A stretch of 64,000 nucleotides of DNA from Thermohalobaculum sp039178805 (GCA_039178805.1 JBCDFC010000001.1:1-64000); one strand, 5' to 3'. Counted from the stretch's first letter, positions 1 to 9,016 are shown. A program made the numbers and translations. The notes: generated from the sequence alone by a model not told the origin.

Positions 1-497
1 ATGGAATGAGCGGCGCCGCCAAGCAGGGTCACGGGCCGGCCCATGGCGTCGAGCTGCTGGCGCACGGCCTTCACGATATGCGCATGCGCCGCTGCCCTAG
101 CGTCGTAGGCTGCGGTTTTCAGAGGCCCCCAGACGAAGTTCGAGGCGTTGAACTCATTGCCGATCTCGACGGTGGTGACATCCGGGAAGCGGTCGAGCGC
201 CGCCGCGATATACATGCCGAACGCATCGAGTGCTGCGTCAGACTGAACGGTGGCGCCATCTTCATACGCAGGGTGGTGGGCGAGGAAGACAAGCCTCGTG
301 TCGATATCGGTCGCGGCGAGCAGATCTGGGAAACTGCGGCGTGGTCCGTCGAAGACGTATCTCGGCGATCCGTCTCGAACCTCGCCAACCTCCCAGCGGA
401 CGCTGTCGCGCGCATGTCCTGCACCTAGTGGCCGGATCTCTGCAGCGAGGTCGGGATCCCAGCCTTGGGAGAAATGTGTGGCGACGCCCAGTTCCAT
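1..497 (-). CDS. Glycoside hydrolase-like protein, clan A type (partial, runs off left edge)
   Basis: Reading the minus strand from an ATG at 497 gives 165 codons without a stop, continuing past base 1, so only the N-terminal part is present. An AGAGGAC ribosome-binding sequence sits just before the ATG. There is no signal peptide. The pattern resembles TIM-barrel glycosidases: an early DSVRWEVGEV strand (about residues 31-40) and EIGNEFN (111-117), where the Glu after Asn (E115) matches the acid/base Asn-Glu pair of clan GH-A. Beside glycosyltransferases it probably trims or modifies an exopolysaccharide. The second catalytic Glu would lie outside the window, so family and substrate are not determined. 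It is divergent from the next gene. Confidence 0.65.
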   Translation of the reverse strand, partial: MELGVATHFSQGWDPDLAAEIRPLGAGHARDSVRWEVGEVRDGSPRYVFDGPRRSFPDLLAATDIDTRLVFLAHHPAYEDGATVQSDAALDAFGMYIAAALDRFPDVTTVEIGNEFNASNFVWGPLKTAAYDARAAAHAHIVKAVRQQLDAMGRPVTLLGGAAHS

Positions 498-660
498 ATC
501 GTCCTCTGACGGCGGCGAAGTCCTGTCTCAAAAGGGCACAGAAAGACTTGCCTTCAAGGCGTGATGCACGATTTATTGCTGCAGCTGCGTAATGCCTATG
601 CTCGCGCGATGGTTGCTTGACGGTGCTTGAACCCCGGCTCGCAAGGAAAAGGCTCAGCGC

Positions 661-1899
661 ATGCGCCTCCTTCAATGCGGCGTCGCCTTCAGCCCGAATG
701 TGGGCGACGGGCTGATCGCCTCCTGCATGGCTTACGGGCTGGAACGGCTCATGCCCGGGGCCGAGATGCGCTCGCTCGATCTCGCGGGGCGGGAGGGCTT
801 CGCAGCTCCCATCCGAGGTTCTGCCCGAGGCGGTCTGATGGGACGCGCGGGGGCGCTTCGCGTCCTGCGAGAATTGCCGGGGCCCGCGCGACGCTTCGCG
901 GTGCGGACGCATCTCCTCCGCCGACTTGCTGCGATCGAGCCCCAATGGACAGAGATGGTTGCCGAGGCGGACGCGGTGATCATTGGCGGCGGTCAACTCT
1001 TTGCCGATGCGGATCTCAACTTCCCGCTCAAGATCGGGCGCCTGGCTCAGATCCTTGCCGCGGCGGGCGTGCCGGTCGCGATTCACGCCGCAGGGGCGAC
1101 GGCACGATGGAGCGATGAGGGCGCTGGTCTCTTCGGCGCGCTGGAGCAGACGGCTCTTGTCGGGGTCGGGCTTCGCGACGACCGCTCGATCCAGCATTGG
1201 CGTGAGGAGGCAGGGTTCGGCCCGGCCCCTCGGCTGGCGCTAGACCCCGGTCTCTTGACTGCCGACGCCTTTCCTTCGCCCCCACCAGCGCCCGATGCGC
1301 CGATAGGGCTCGGCATCGCCGACAGTACGCTCCTCGCCTACCACGCCGAGGGTGGCGTCGCGGGCGGCGATATTGGCTTCCAGGCGGCACTGGCGGCAGC
1401 ATTGGCCGGAGGCGAGGATGGCGGTGCGGTGCTCCTCTTCTGCAATGGCGCCGAAGAGGATGCGCGGGCGCTCGATCGGGTGTTCGCGCATCCGTTGCTG
1501 TCGTCGCTTGTCCAGTCCGGGCGGGTGCGGGCGGCACCGCGGCCCCTGACGCCCGAAGCCTTGGCCCGGACGGTCGCCGGCTGCCGTGGGATCATCGCGC
1601 ATCGCCTCCACGCCCTGATCGCCGCCCATGCCTATGCTCGGCCGACCCTTGCCCTCGGCTGGGATGAGAAAGTCGCGAGTTTCCATGCCCTTGCTGGACG
1701 AGGGGCGTACACGGTGACCGATCCATCGGTGACGCCCGATGCGACTGCCGCGATTGCCCGCCTGGCGTTGAGGCATCCTGTCGATCTTGCGGCTCGGGCG
1801 GCATTGGCGGACAGCGCGCTCGCCGACCTGGCCGAGACGCTGGCGCTGCTGGGCGTCGTCGCCGCCTCGCCCCTGGGTGCGGCTGGGCAGGTTGCATGA
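661..1899 (+). CDS. Polysaccharide pyruvyl transferase family protein
   Basis: A 412-residue protein resembling the CsaB/WcaK/AmsJ family, which adds ketal pyruvate to sugars of exported polysaccharides. Visible landmarks are NVGDG near the N terminus (13-17), a GGGQLF turn near residue 110 and HRLHALI near 314, the typical late His-containing motif. A strong AAGGAAAAGG ribosome-binding site lies at 643-652, eight bases before the ATG. The stop overlaps the next start by four bases (ATGA), so it is translationally coupled to the GT4 gene. Family assignment is good; the sugar acceptor is unknown. Confidence 0.8.
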   Translation: MRLLQCGVAFSPNVGDGLIASCMAYGLERLMPGAEMRSLDLAGREGFAAPIRGSARGGLMGRAGALRVLRELPGPARRFAVRTHLLRRLAAIEPQWTEMVAEADAVIIGGGQLFADADLNFPLKIGRLAQILAAAGVPVAIHAAGATARWSDEGAGLFGALEQTALVGVGLRDDRSIQHWREEAGFGPAPRLALDPGLLTADAFPSPPPAPDAPIGLGIADSTLLAYHAEGGVAGGDIGFQAALAAALAGGEDGGAVLLFCNGAEEDARALDRVFAHPLLSSLVQSGRVRAAPRPLTPEALARTVAGCRGIIAHRLHALIAAHAYARPTLALGWDEKVASFHALAGRGAYTVTDPSVTPDATAAIARLALRHPVDLAARAALADSALADLAETLALLGVVAASPLGAAGQVA

Positions 1900-3134
1900 A
1901 AGCGCCGCGTATCGTGACGATCAACGACTTCAGCATCGCCCGCGGCGGGGCGACGGCCCTGGCGCTGTTGGCGTCTGAGCTGTTGGCTGAAGCGGGGCGC
2001 GAGGTCGTATATCTTTCTGGCGATGACGGTCGTGCCGAGCGGTTGGTGCAGGCGGGCATCGACAACCCGGGCCTGGGCGAGAAGCCGTTGCTGGCGCGTG
2101 GGCGGCCGGCGGCCTTCGCTGGTGGACTGTGGAACCCGAATGCGGCGCGTTTCCTATCGGACTGGATCGCGCGCGAGGGGCGCGTCGATGATGTTTACCA
2201 TCTGCATGGCTGGTCCCAGATCTTCTCCCCTGCCGTCTTCGCGGCCCTTGCGTCAGTGCGGTCGCGGCTGGTTGTCCATGCGCATGACTTCTTCCTCGCC
2301 TGTCCGAATGGCGCCTTTTGGGACTATGGGGCGGAGGCCACCTGCCATCGGCGGCCGCTTTCCTTCTCCTGTCTCAAGGCGCGATGCGACAGGCGATCCC
2401 ATGTGCAGAAGTTCTGGCGTGCGGGGCGGCATGCGATCCGTCAGGGGGCGTTCGGTTTCGATGCGTCCGGCCCGGAGATCCTGCTGATCCACCGCGCTAT
2501 GTCGCCGTTTTTTGAAAGGGCCGGCTTCTCTCCGGCGCGTCTCACGGTTCTGCCGAACCCGGTCGCCGAGGCTGTGGCGGCCCCGGTCTCGGCATCGGAG
2601 GCGCGCCATTTCGTCTTCGTCGGTCGGCTTGACCCCGAGAAGGGGGCGCTGGCGGCGGCGCGCGCCGCGGTCGAGGCTGGTGTCGATCTGCGGCTGGTTG
2701 GGGAGGGGCCGGAGCGTCCTTCGATCGCAGCCCTTAGCCCGCCGCCCGTGATGACCGGGTGGTTGGAGCGCGGGGCGGTCACTGCCGAGATCCGGCGGGC
2801 AAGGGCGCTCGTCATGCCGTCGCGATATGCCGAACCCTTCGGCCTCGTCGCGGTCGAGGCGCTTCGCCAGGGTGTGCCGGTGGTCTTGCCGGCCCACGCG
2901 CTGATCGCCCCCGATATCGCCGCGATGGGGGCCGCTGCGATCTACGACGCTTCCGTGCCGGATGCGCTGTCGGCGACGCTCCGAAGGCTTGCGACCGATG
3001 ATCAGGCTGTCGCTGGGATGAGTGCGCGGGCACCTGCAGCGGCGGCGGCGCTTGCGACCACACCCGAGGCGTGGCGCGATGGGCTCCTTGCGGCCTACCT
3101 TAGAACCGAAGGGCTGCCTTTCGCCGCGCAGTAA
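1896..3134 (+). CDS. Glycosyltransferase family 4 (GT-B fold)
   Basis: A 412-residue GT-B glycosyltransferase. The N-terminal Rossmann half has a Gly-rich start (FSIARGGATAL) and a HAHDFF segment. The C-terminal half has VGRLDPEKG near residue 240 and the donor-site stretch EPFGLVAVEALRQG near 310, matching the GT4 E-x7-E pattern. The start overlaps the stop of the pyruvyltransferase gene by four bases. It probably adds one sugar of the repeat unit of a surface polysaccharide at the cytoplasmic face of the membrane; donor and acceptor cannot be read from sequence. Confidence 0.85.
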   Translation: MKAPRIVTINDFSIARGGATALALLASELLAEAGREVVYLSGDDGRAERLVQAGIDNPGLGEKPLLARGRPAAFAGGLWNPNAARFLSDWIAREGRVDDVYHLHGWSQIFSPAVFAALASVRSRLVVHAHDFFLACPNGAFWDYGAEATCHRRPLSFSCLKARCDRRSHVQKFWRAGRHAIRQGAFGFDASGPEILLIHRAMSPFFERAGFSPARLTVLPNPVAEAVAAPVSASEARHFVFVGRLDPEKGALAAARAAVEAGVDLRLVGEGPERPSIAALSPPPVMTGWLERGAVTAEIRRARALVMPSRYAEPFGLVAVEALRQGVPVVLPAHALIAPDIAAMGAAAIYDASVPDALSATLRRLATDDQAVAGMSARAPAAAAALATTPEAWRDGLLAAYLRTEGLPFAAQ

Positions 3135-3150
3135 GCGGCCATGAAACCCG

Positions 3151-4071
3151 TCAGAGCTTCGCGGCGTGTTCCGGGTCGAGCCTGCCCGTCAGCGCGTGCG
3201 CTAGACCCAGGAGATTGCCGCGCAGGCGCCCCAAGCGATCCACCCAAGGTTCTGGCCGGGCCGAGCGCCAGGCGTTCGCCGCGATGTTCCGGCCGACCTG
3301 ACGCAGGGCGCGCCACCCTGCGAAGGTTCCCTTCCGCCAGAGGTAGAGCGGGTTGATCACTTGCGAGTAGCCGAGCCTGAGCCCCGGCGTTCGCCCTGAT
3401 TTCACGCCAAGATGGACGCCGCGCGCCTCAGCGCTTCGCAGGATTGACCCGTGCAGGGCGAGGCGGCGGGAGAAGTCGACATCTTCGAGCCAGGAGTAAA
3501 GCGGCAGCCGTTCGTCGAACCTGATCCCCGCTCCTGCCGCCGCATCGCGCCGCACCGCCATATTGCAACCGTAGCCATTATGCACGGGGATTGGGTCGAT
3601 CTCCGAAGCAGATTGCGCGTCTGCGCGGTCTTCGCGAAGGATCGCATCTGCGTCTTCGATTGCGAGCCCGGGGCCCAAGATGCCGTCGGCGAGGACCGTG
3701 CCGGTGACCATGACGACATCGGGCCGGGTGGCCATGAGTGTGCCGACGGCGCCGAGGTAGTTTTCGGCCGGCACGAAATCGTCGTCGAAGAAGACGATGA
3801 CACTGCCCTCAGGCGCGCGTTCGAGGATGTCGTTGCGCTGACCTGAGGCGCCGGGGCGTTCGGTGACGATAACTTCCAGGGGCACGCGTTCGGTTGCAAC
3901 CCCTTCAAGGTCCAACGGCCGAATGACCGAGAGCATGATCCTCTGCGGTGGGGGCTCGAGGGCATCCATATGACGGATGACCCGCGTCAGCGTCTCTGCC
4001 CTGCCCGTCGTGGCAATGCCGACGATCATGGGCGGGAGCTCGGTCGCGCCGGTCGAGAATGTCTCTTTCAT
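3151..4071 (-). CDS. Glycosyltransferase family 2 (GT-A fold)
   Basis: A 306-residue inverting GT2 enzyme. Seen directly: an N-terminal nucleotide-binding start (IVGIATTGRAETL), a DDD metal-binding triad at 96-98 within FFDDDFVP, and a LEDVDF acceptor-base motif at 195-200. Its start overlaps the stop of the upstream GT4 gene (4068-5243) by four bases, so the two form a minus-strand operon. It converges on the plus-strand GT4 gene with a 16-base gap. It is probably part of the same polysaccharide assembly line; the linkage made is unknown. Confidence 0.85.
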   Translation of the reverse strand: MKETFSTGATELPPMIVGIATTGRAETLTRVIRHMDALEPPPQRIMLSVIRPLDLEGVATERVPLEVIVTERPGASGQRNDILERAPEGSVIVFFDDDFVPAENYLGAVGTLMATRPDVVMVTGTVLADGILGPGLAIEDADAILREDRADAQSASEIDPIPVHNGYGCNMAVRRDAAAGAGIRFDERLPLYSWLEDVDFSRRLALHGSILRSAEARGVHLGVKSGRTPGLRLGYSQVINPLYLWRKGTFAGWRALRQVGRNIAANAWRSARPEPWVDRLGRLRGNLLGLAHALTGRLDPEHAAKL

Positions 4072-5243
4072 TCCGCGGCTCCTGCGATCGCTTGCTGCCC
4101 GGTGTCGACCGCCGCCGAGCCTGTCAGCACCGGTGCCCCAGCCCGCTCTTTCGCTGCCATGGCGCGGGCGACTTCGGTGGCGAAAGCCTCGCGGAAGCGG
4201 GATGCGCCGAAGCCTGCAGCGCCCGTTGCGACCTGGTGCGGGGACAAGCGCATCGTCTCGAACCGTTCGATCCCGGCGATGAGCGCTTCGACTGTCTGCT
4301 CGGCGAACAGCACACCCGTCCGCCCGTCGATGACCGTGTCGCAGGCGCCGCCGCGGCCATAGGCGATCACGGGGCAGCCGGCCGCCATGGCCTCCACCGG
4401 CACAATGCCAAAGTCCTCTTCGCCCGGGAAAACGAGCGCCTGCGCGCGGGCGTAGAGTTCTGCGAGTGCGGCGTTATCGACACGTCCGAGGAAGCGCACA
4501 TTGTTGGGCGCCTTCGCCGCTAGCCGTTCCGCCATCGGGCCGTCGCCGGCGACCGTTAGCGGCTTGCCAAGCCGTCGAAACGCCTCCACCGCGAGATCGA
4601 CGCGCTTGTAGGGGACGAGTTGCGAGACCACGAGATAACCGCCATCGCGGGGAAGGCCCCGGGCGGCGGCATCTCGGAAACGGTCGAGATCGACCGGTGG
4701 ATGCACCACCGACGCCTCCCGCCCATAGACCCTCGCAACACGTCGCGCGATGAAGGCGGAGTTGGCGACGAAACGGTCGACCCGTGCTGCGGTCGTGACG
4801 TCCCACTGCCTCAATCGGTGGGCCAGGTGGGAGAAGAGGGCGCGTTTCACCGGGCCGAGCGTCGCCCGGTATTGGGGATAGTGATCGTAGAGGTATCGCA
4901 TCGGCGAGTGGCAGTAGCAGACATGCGTGGCATCCGGATGCGCGATGACACCCTTCGCCGGGCCGGCCTCAGACGATATCACGAGATCGTAGTCGGTGAG
5001 ATCCAGCTCCTCCAGGGCGCGCGGCATGAAGGGCAGGAAGAGCGCGTGATGCCGCCGCGCGCCCGGGAGGCGGCCGACGAATGTCTCGTAGACGGGTCGA
5101 CTGTTGATCAGCGGCGATACCTGCGCTGGATCGTAGACATGAGTGTAGATGTCGGCATCCGGGTAGAGGCGGATCAGCTCTTCGAGCACTGCCTCGCCGC
5201 CGCGCATGCCGACGAGCCAGTAGTGAACGATGGCGGTTCGCAT
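4068..5243 (-). CDS. Glycosyltransferase family 4, mannosyltransferase-like
   Basis: A 391-residue GT-B enzyme. The N terminus (AIVHYWLVGMRGGEAVLEEL) has the Gly-Gly loop of acceptor-binding domains. Later come a CHSPMRYLYD segment, NSAFIARRV, HPPVDLDRF and the donor site EEDFGIVPVEAMAAG near residues 275-290. This arrangement resembles GT4 enzymes often annotated as mannosyltransferases in EPS clusters; the donor is inferred only from resemblance. It is first in the minus-strand pair with the GT2 gene. A 15-base inverted repeat lies about 30 bases upstream of its start. Confidence 0.8.
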   Translation of the reverse strand: MRTAIVHYWLVGMRGGEAVLEELIRLYPDADIYTHVYDPAQVSPLINSRPVYETFVGRLPGARRHHALFLPFMPRALEELDLTDYDLVISSEAGPAKGVIAHPDATHVCYCHSPMRYLYDHYPQYRATLGPVKRALFSHLAHRLRQWDVTTAARVDRFVANSAFIARRVARVYGREASVVHPPVDLDRFRDAAARGLPRDGGYLVVSQLVPYKRVDLAVEAFRRLGKPLTVAGDGPMAERLAAKAPNNVRFLGRVDNAALAELYARAQALVFPGEEDFGIVPVEAMAAGCPVIAYGRGGACDTVIDGRTGVLFAEQTVEALIAGIERFETMRLSPHQVATGAAGFGASRFREAFATEVARAMAAKERAGAPVLTGSAAVDTGQQAIAGAAE

Positions 5244-5273
5244 CGCTTTCCTCTCTGACGGGTTCAGGGAAAG

Positions 5274-5288
5274 CGGGCTTGAAGCCCG
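5274..5288. promoter_or_regulatory. Short inverted repeat upstream of the GT4 gene
   Basis: CGGGCTT-G-AAGCCCG is a perfect 7-bp inverted repeat around one base, 31 bases ahead of the minus-strand GT4 start. It could be an operator or a leader hairpin. Position and symmetry are the only support. Confidence 0.3.
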
Positions 5289-5474
5289 TGAGCGCCACGC
5301 ATCTCACGGTTGAACTTAGCGTGGATGCTGCGACGCGTCACGGGTCGGGAGCGCAAAACCACGCCATGCTGCGATGCAATATACCGGTCGTGATGAAAAC
5401 TTCGGCAATGGTATAACTTATGATCATGAAAAGATTTTTGTGAGGGTGCATTGCAAAATCGGCCCATCGCGAAG

Positions 5475-5503
5475 TTGACGAATCGAGCACACGTATAGAT
5501 TGT
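5475..5503 (+). promoter_or_regulatory. Possible sigma70-type promoter for the ExoY-like gene
   Basis: TTGACG at 5475-5480 followed after 17 bases by GATTGT (5498-5503) lies upstream of the 5535 start, in a stretch clearly more AT-rich than its surroundings. The -35 match is good and the -10 match weak; TATAGA at 5494 fits the base consensus better but at a spacing of only 13. The rest of the 291-base divergent gap shows no gene. Confidence 0.3.
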
Positions 5504-5534
5504 GCATCGCACAGGCAGAGAGAGGAGCTCTCGC

Positions 5535-6278
5535 ATGGCCAAGATGTCACGCATCAGCGTGAACGTGGCGCATGCGTACTGGGAGCGGGGCGACACCCCG
5601 CAGCGTTCTTCCCCAAGTTACACCCCTGAGCGTTTTGCCAGCAGGCTGGCGGACGTAGGCCCTGAGGGGGTCTATGCCGCTTATGGCAAACGCCTTTTCG
5701 ACGTTGTCGGCAGTTTCGGTCTACTGGTGTTCTTCGGACCCGTTGTCCTGACCTTGTTGGCGCTGACGGCGCTTGATGGGGGGCGGCCGGTCTTTGGGCA
5801 TCTTCGGATCGGTCGCAACGGGAGGCCCTTTCACTGTCTTAAGATCCGGTCGATGGTCGTCGATGCGGATCGGGTGCTGCAGGAGCTGTTGGAGCGCGAT
5901 CCGGTGCGGCGGGCGGAGTGGTACAGGGCCTACAAGCTCGACGACGATCCGCGGATCACCAGACTTGGTGCCTTTCTCCGCAGATCGAGCTTGGATGAGC
6001 TGCCGCAGCTTCTGAACGTGCTGCGGGGCGAGATGAGCCTTGTGGGACCGCGACCGGTGCCGGCGGTGGAGCTTGAGCGCTATGGGCGTGCGAGCGATGT
6101 CTACGCGAGCGTTCGCCCCGGGATCACCGGTCTTTGGCAGGTCGCCGGGCGCAACGATGTGAGCTATGCGCGTCGGGTTGCGATGGATGTCCACTATGTG
6201 CGCCAGCTCGGCTTCTGGCGCGATATCGGCATTCTCCTTGCAACGGTTGGCGCGATGCTCAACACTACCGGCAAGTGA
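5535..6278 (+). CDS. exoY: Initiating sugar transferase, ExoY/WcaJ C-terminal family
   Basis: A 247-residue polyprenyl-phosphate glycosyl-1-phosphate transferase, the enzyme that places the first sugar phosphate on undecaprenyl phosphate at the inner membrane. Seen: one hydrophobic segment near residues 40-60, then the family core with RIGRNGRPF, CLKIRSM, the RSSLDELPQLLNVLRGEMSL block and GPRPVP. The ATG at 5535 was chosen because AGGAG at 5523-5527 is spaced seven bases from it; an in-frame ATG at 5502 lacks a site. Only the compact catalytic part is present, as in ExoY rather than full-length WbaP. It would start the polysaccharide finished by the neighbouring transferases. Confidence 0.85.
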   Translation: MAKMSRISVNVAHAYWERGDTPQRSSPSYTPERFASRLADVGPEGVYAAYGKRLFDVVGSFGLLVFFGPVVLTLLALTALDGGRPVFGHLRIGRNGRPFHCLKIRSMVVDADRVLQELLERDPVRRAEWYRAYKLDDDPRITRLGAFLRRSSLDELPQLLNVLRGEMSLVGPRPVPAVELERYGRASDVYASVRPGITGLWQVAGRNDVSYARRVAMDVHYVRQLGFWRDIGILLATVGAMLNTTGK

Positions 6279-6427
6279 TTGGTGGCCGGCGGCTTATGAC
6301 GAGCCGGCACGAAACCGTTGTGTTTCGGTTGGTTGTTTGACCGGCCACCGCGTTAGCCGGAGCCCGTTGATTAGGGTCGTGGCCGATTTCTAGGTCACGT
6401 CCCCCCACTCGGAAGCGAGGTCGAGGA

Positions 6428-6460
6428 GCGGGTCGCCGGCGGAGCCGGTGGGGTGCCCGC
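6428..6460 (+). promoter_or_regulatory. Hairpin directly before the 6461 small ORF
   Basis: GCGGG (6428-6432) pairs with CCCGC (6456-6460), and inside lies CCGGC-GGA-GCCGG (6436-6448). The structure ends at the base before an ATG, so it could mask ribosome entry or act as a 3-prime hairpin of the upstream gene. Confidence 0.3.
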
Positions 6461-6604
6461 ATGAAGGATTTTGACGACGACGACCACCGTCGGTCAGCCT
6501 CCGACGAGACGGTGAACGCGCCGAAGCGGAGTTTCTTGGCGAGCCCGATCCTGTGGCTTGCCTCGATCGTTTTCTGGGCAGGCGTCCTCTATCTGGTGTT
6601 GTGA
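6461..6604 (+). CDS. Small predicted membrane protein (47 residues)
   Basis: An open frame of 47 codons with an acidic N terminus (KDFDDDD), a basic stretch (APKR) and one C-terminal hydrophobic segment of about 20 residues (SPILWLASIVFWAGVLYLVL). That is the layout of a single-pass small membrane protein with a cytoplasmic N terminus. No convincing ribosome-binding site is seen and the start abuts a hairpin, so expression is uncertain. It follows the ExoY-like gene by 182 bases on the same strand. No known family is recognised. Confidence 0.35.
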   Translation: MKDFDDDDHRRSASDETVNAPKRSFLASPILWLASIVFWAGVLYLVL

Positions 6605-6609
6605 GATTG

Positions 6610-6663
6610 GATCGCTATGCGATGTGAGCGTGGCGATGGTGCCCCATCGCTCGGCCTTCCGAG
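6610..6663. terminator. Three consecutive stem-loops between convergent operons
   Basis: ATCGC-TAT-GCGAT (6610-6622), GCGATGG-TGCC-CCATCGC (6633-6650) and CTCGG-CCTT-CCGAG (6650-6663) follow one another in the gap where the EPS genes meet the polyene operon. None is followed by a T run, so factor-independent termination is unproven. Position favours a two-way termination or mRNA-end role. Confidence 0.35.
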
Positions 6664-6761
6664 GCACTGGCATCTCGTTTCCATAGCGCTTGAAGGCAGA
6701 ACATGCGGAGGGATGGCGGGGTTCGTCGATCTCAGATGCCGCGTCGCATCGATCGCTGCAG

Positions 6762-8087
6762 CTACTTCGTGAAGCCGATCGCCTCGGCCAGGTGGGTAAG
6801 ATCGGCGGCGCTGATCTTGCCCGTCGGCGAGCGAGGCAGCGCATCGACGAAGACGATCCGTCTCGCGATGAAGACCGGGTCGCAGCGGCGGTCGAAGTGT
6901 TGTCTGATCTCGGAGCGGAAGGTGTCGTCCGAGGCCGCGTGGGCGCCGTCGCGCACAGCGGCGATGGCGAGCCGGTCGCCATCCTCATTGGGCAGGTGAA
7001 GTACCACACCGTCCTTCAGCCCGGGTGTCTCGTCTAGGATGAGGTTGAGCGCTGCGAGGCTGATCCGCTTGCCATGCACGCTCACCATGTCGCCGACGCG
7101 GCCGACTAGCGAGAATCGACCATCGGGCTCAACCGACACATCGTCGCCGAGCGGCACGGGCTCAGGCAGATGCGGGGCGTGGGCGAGCCAGCCGGACGGG
7201 GTTTCTTCGAGCGAGAAGCCAGCCTCCAGCGACCAGAGTGGACCGTCGGTGGTTCGCCTCAGCGCCATCGACCCGGTCTCGGTGCTGCCATAGATCTCCA
7301 TGACGCTGAGATCGCCCCGCACCTCGAGCCGCTCGGCGAGTGAAAGCGGCAGGGGTGCCGTGGCCGAGATCACCGCCCGCACGTCCGCGCTCTCCAACAC
7401 CGCGCGTTCCAGATAGCGCAGATGCGCGGGGCTTGTGACGAGCACGATGCTGTCAAAGCCTGCGCGTCGTGCAGCTTCTCGCGCCGCCTCGAAATCCGCC
7501 GTGTAGAAGGGTGTGCCGCGGAAGATCGGATAGCCATGCGCGAGCGCCGCAAAGATGGTCGCCTCGAGGCCATACATGTGCTGATGCGGGGTCGTGCCGA
7601 TGAGCGCCGTGCGGCCCGGTGGCAGATCGAGGCTGCGTAGGATCGTCGCCGTGATGGCGGCGCCGGAGGCCAGGATGTTCCAGGTCTTCGTATGGCGGCG
7701 CGGGCTTTTGGTGGTGCCTGATGTGAAGACCGTGATCGGTGTCGTGGCGTGGCGAAGATCGTCGAAGAGCCGCGCTGCCCCGTGTTCGGTGCCCGACGCG
7801 TTGGCATCGAGGCTTAGTGGACGATCATGGAGGACGAGCGGGCTTTCGGCATGCTGGAGAGCCGCTGCCACCGCTTCTGGCGCTGTGTGGGGCGGCAGCA
7901 CCGTGCCGCGCGAGTGCTTTAGGCTGGCGGCGAGGGCTGCCATGAACCCGTAGCGGTCCGGCAGCATGTTGCAGACATCGCTGACCTCATCGAGCTGAGC
8001 CTCGAAGGCCGCCACGTCTTCGGCGAATGTGCCCCAGGTGATTGTGCCGCTCTCAGAGAAGCAGAGGATCTGATCGGCGGCCACCAT
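6762..8087 (-). CDS. apeH: AMP-dependent acyl/aryl ligase of the aryl-polyene cluster
   Basis: A 441-residue ANL-superfamily adenylating enzyme. Seen: the P-loop-like FTSGTTKSPR, the aromatic substrate region TTPHQHMYGLE, YGSTETG and a C-terminal PRSPTGKIS lysine motif. In characterised aryl-polyene clusters the equivalent ligase activates the aryl starter acid for loading onto an ACP, which I infer here. The start at 8087 lies four bases after the stop of the preceding gene; an in-frame ATG at 8117 is the alternative. It is the last gene of the minus-strand operon. Confidence 0.8.
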   Translation of the reverse strand: MVAADQILCFSESGTITWGTFAEDVAAFEAQLDEVSDVCNMLPDRYGFMAALAASLKHSRGTVLPPHTAPEAVAAALQHAESPLVLHDRPLSLDANASGTEHGAARLFDDLRHATTPITVFTSGTTKSPRRHTKTWNILASGAAITATILRSLDLPPGRTALIGTTPHQHMYGLEATIFAALAHGYPIFRGTPFYTADFEAAREAARRAGFDSIVLVTSPAHLRYLERAVLESADVRAVISATAPLPLSLAERLEVRGDLSVMEIYGSTETGSMALRRTTDGPLWSLEAGFSLEETPSGWLAHAPHLPEPVPLGDDVSVEPDGRFSLVGRVGDMVSVHGKRISLAALNLILDETPGLKDGVVLHLPNEDGDRLAIAAVRDGAHAASDDTFRSEIRQHFDRRCDPVFIARRIVFVDALPRSPTGKISAADLTHLAEAIGFTK

Positions 8088-8091
8088 CGGG

Positions 8092-8718
8092 TCAAAGCTC
8101 GATCTTCGACCATGCATTGGGATCTGCCATGGCGCGGATCGTATCGAAGCAGCTTTCGGGCCGCCCATACCGGGTCTGCGCATATACATGGGTGGCGACA
8201 AACCAGACCGCCTGGAAGACGAGCATGATGGCGATGGCAGTACCAAGCTCCTCTCGCCACTGCGCGAGTATCATGGCAGCCGTACCAAGCGTAGCGGTGA
8301 CGGCCGCTAGCACGGCCCAGATCCAGCACTGCCCGTGGGCGTAGCGTTGGAAGGCCGCCGATCCGTCAGGGCCCATGCCGGTCAGCCGGATGATCTGCGT
8401 GATCACGCTCGTCCGACCGGGCAGCAGTCCGCAGGCAAAGACATAGGCGATAACCCCATTGATCAGGGCAACGGCGAGATACGGCGTGAGCGCCACACCC
8501 GGCAACGCGAAGACGGCGCCTATCGAGACTGCCGCGAGCGCGATGGCGACAGCATTGGCCCGCGCGGTGCCAAAGCCGAGGCGGCTGAGCGTCGACCGAA
8601 GGATGAACGCGACGGCCACCGAAAAGACCGTGTCGAGCACCCATCGCTCGATCATATCGAACTCGAACAGCAGCAGGCCGCCCACGATCAGCAGAGGTGG
8701 CGCAAGGCTCCGGAACAT
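8092..8718 (-). CDS. Polytopic membrane protein of the APE cluster (COG4648-like)
   Basis: A 208-residue, strongly hydrophobic protein with about five or six membrane segments (SLAPPLLIVGGLLLFE, SIGAVFALPGVAL, AILVFQAVW-like stretches) and a conserved-looking FQRYAHGQCW segment. APE clusters typically carry one uncharacterised inner-membrane protein between ACP and AMP-ligase genes, and this matches by size and place. The ATG at 8718 lies ten bases after the ACP stop. The biochemical role is unknown. Confidence 0.65.
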   Translation of the reverse strand: MFRSLAPPLLIVGGLLLFEFDMIERWVLDTVFSVAVAFILRSTLSRLGFGTARANAVAIALAAVSIGAVFALPGVALTPYLAVALINGVIAYVFACGLLPGRTSVITQIIRLTGMGPDGSAAFQRYAHGQCWIWAVLAAVTATLGTAAMILAQWREELGTAIAIMLVFQAVWFVATHVYAQTRYGRPESCFDTIRAMADPNAWSKIEL

Positions 8719-8728
8719 GGCGCTTGGA

Positions 8729-9016
8729 TCAGGTCTTTCGATGAGCGGCGATATGGGCCGCGAGTGCGTCCAGCGACGCGAAGATCTTGCCATTGAGCTC
8801 ATCATCCGAGCGTAGCTTGATCTCGTATTTCTGCGCGATGGCGAAGGCGAGCTCCAACGCATCGATTGAGTCAAGACACAACCCGTCGCCGAAAAGCGGG
8901 GCGTAGGGGTCGATCTCGGCCGGATCGACGTCATCGAGCGTCAGTGTCTCGACGATCAGCTCCGCAATCTCAGCCCTGAAAGCCGGGTCAACGCCGGATC
9001 TGATTTCGTCGCGCAT
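8729..9016 (-). CDS. Acyl carrier protein of the aryl-polyene cluster
   Basis: A 95-residue acidic ACP. The phosphopantetheine attachment Ser is S50 in DGLCLDSIDALELAFAI, which matches the GLDSIDALEL signature of APE-type carriers. The C-terminal helix (FASLDALAAHIAAHR) completes the fold. It would carry the starter or the growing polyene. Characterised APE clusters have two ACPs; no second one is seen in this window. Its start is separated by one base from the stop of the halogenase-like gene. Confidence 0.85.
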   Translation of the reverse strand: MRDEIRSGVDPAFRAEIAELIVETLTLDDVDPAEIDPYAPLFGDGLCLDSIDALELAFAIAQKYEIKLRSDDELNGKIFASLDALAAHIAAHRKT

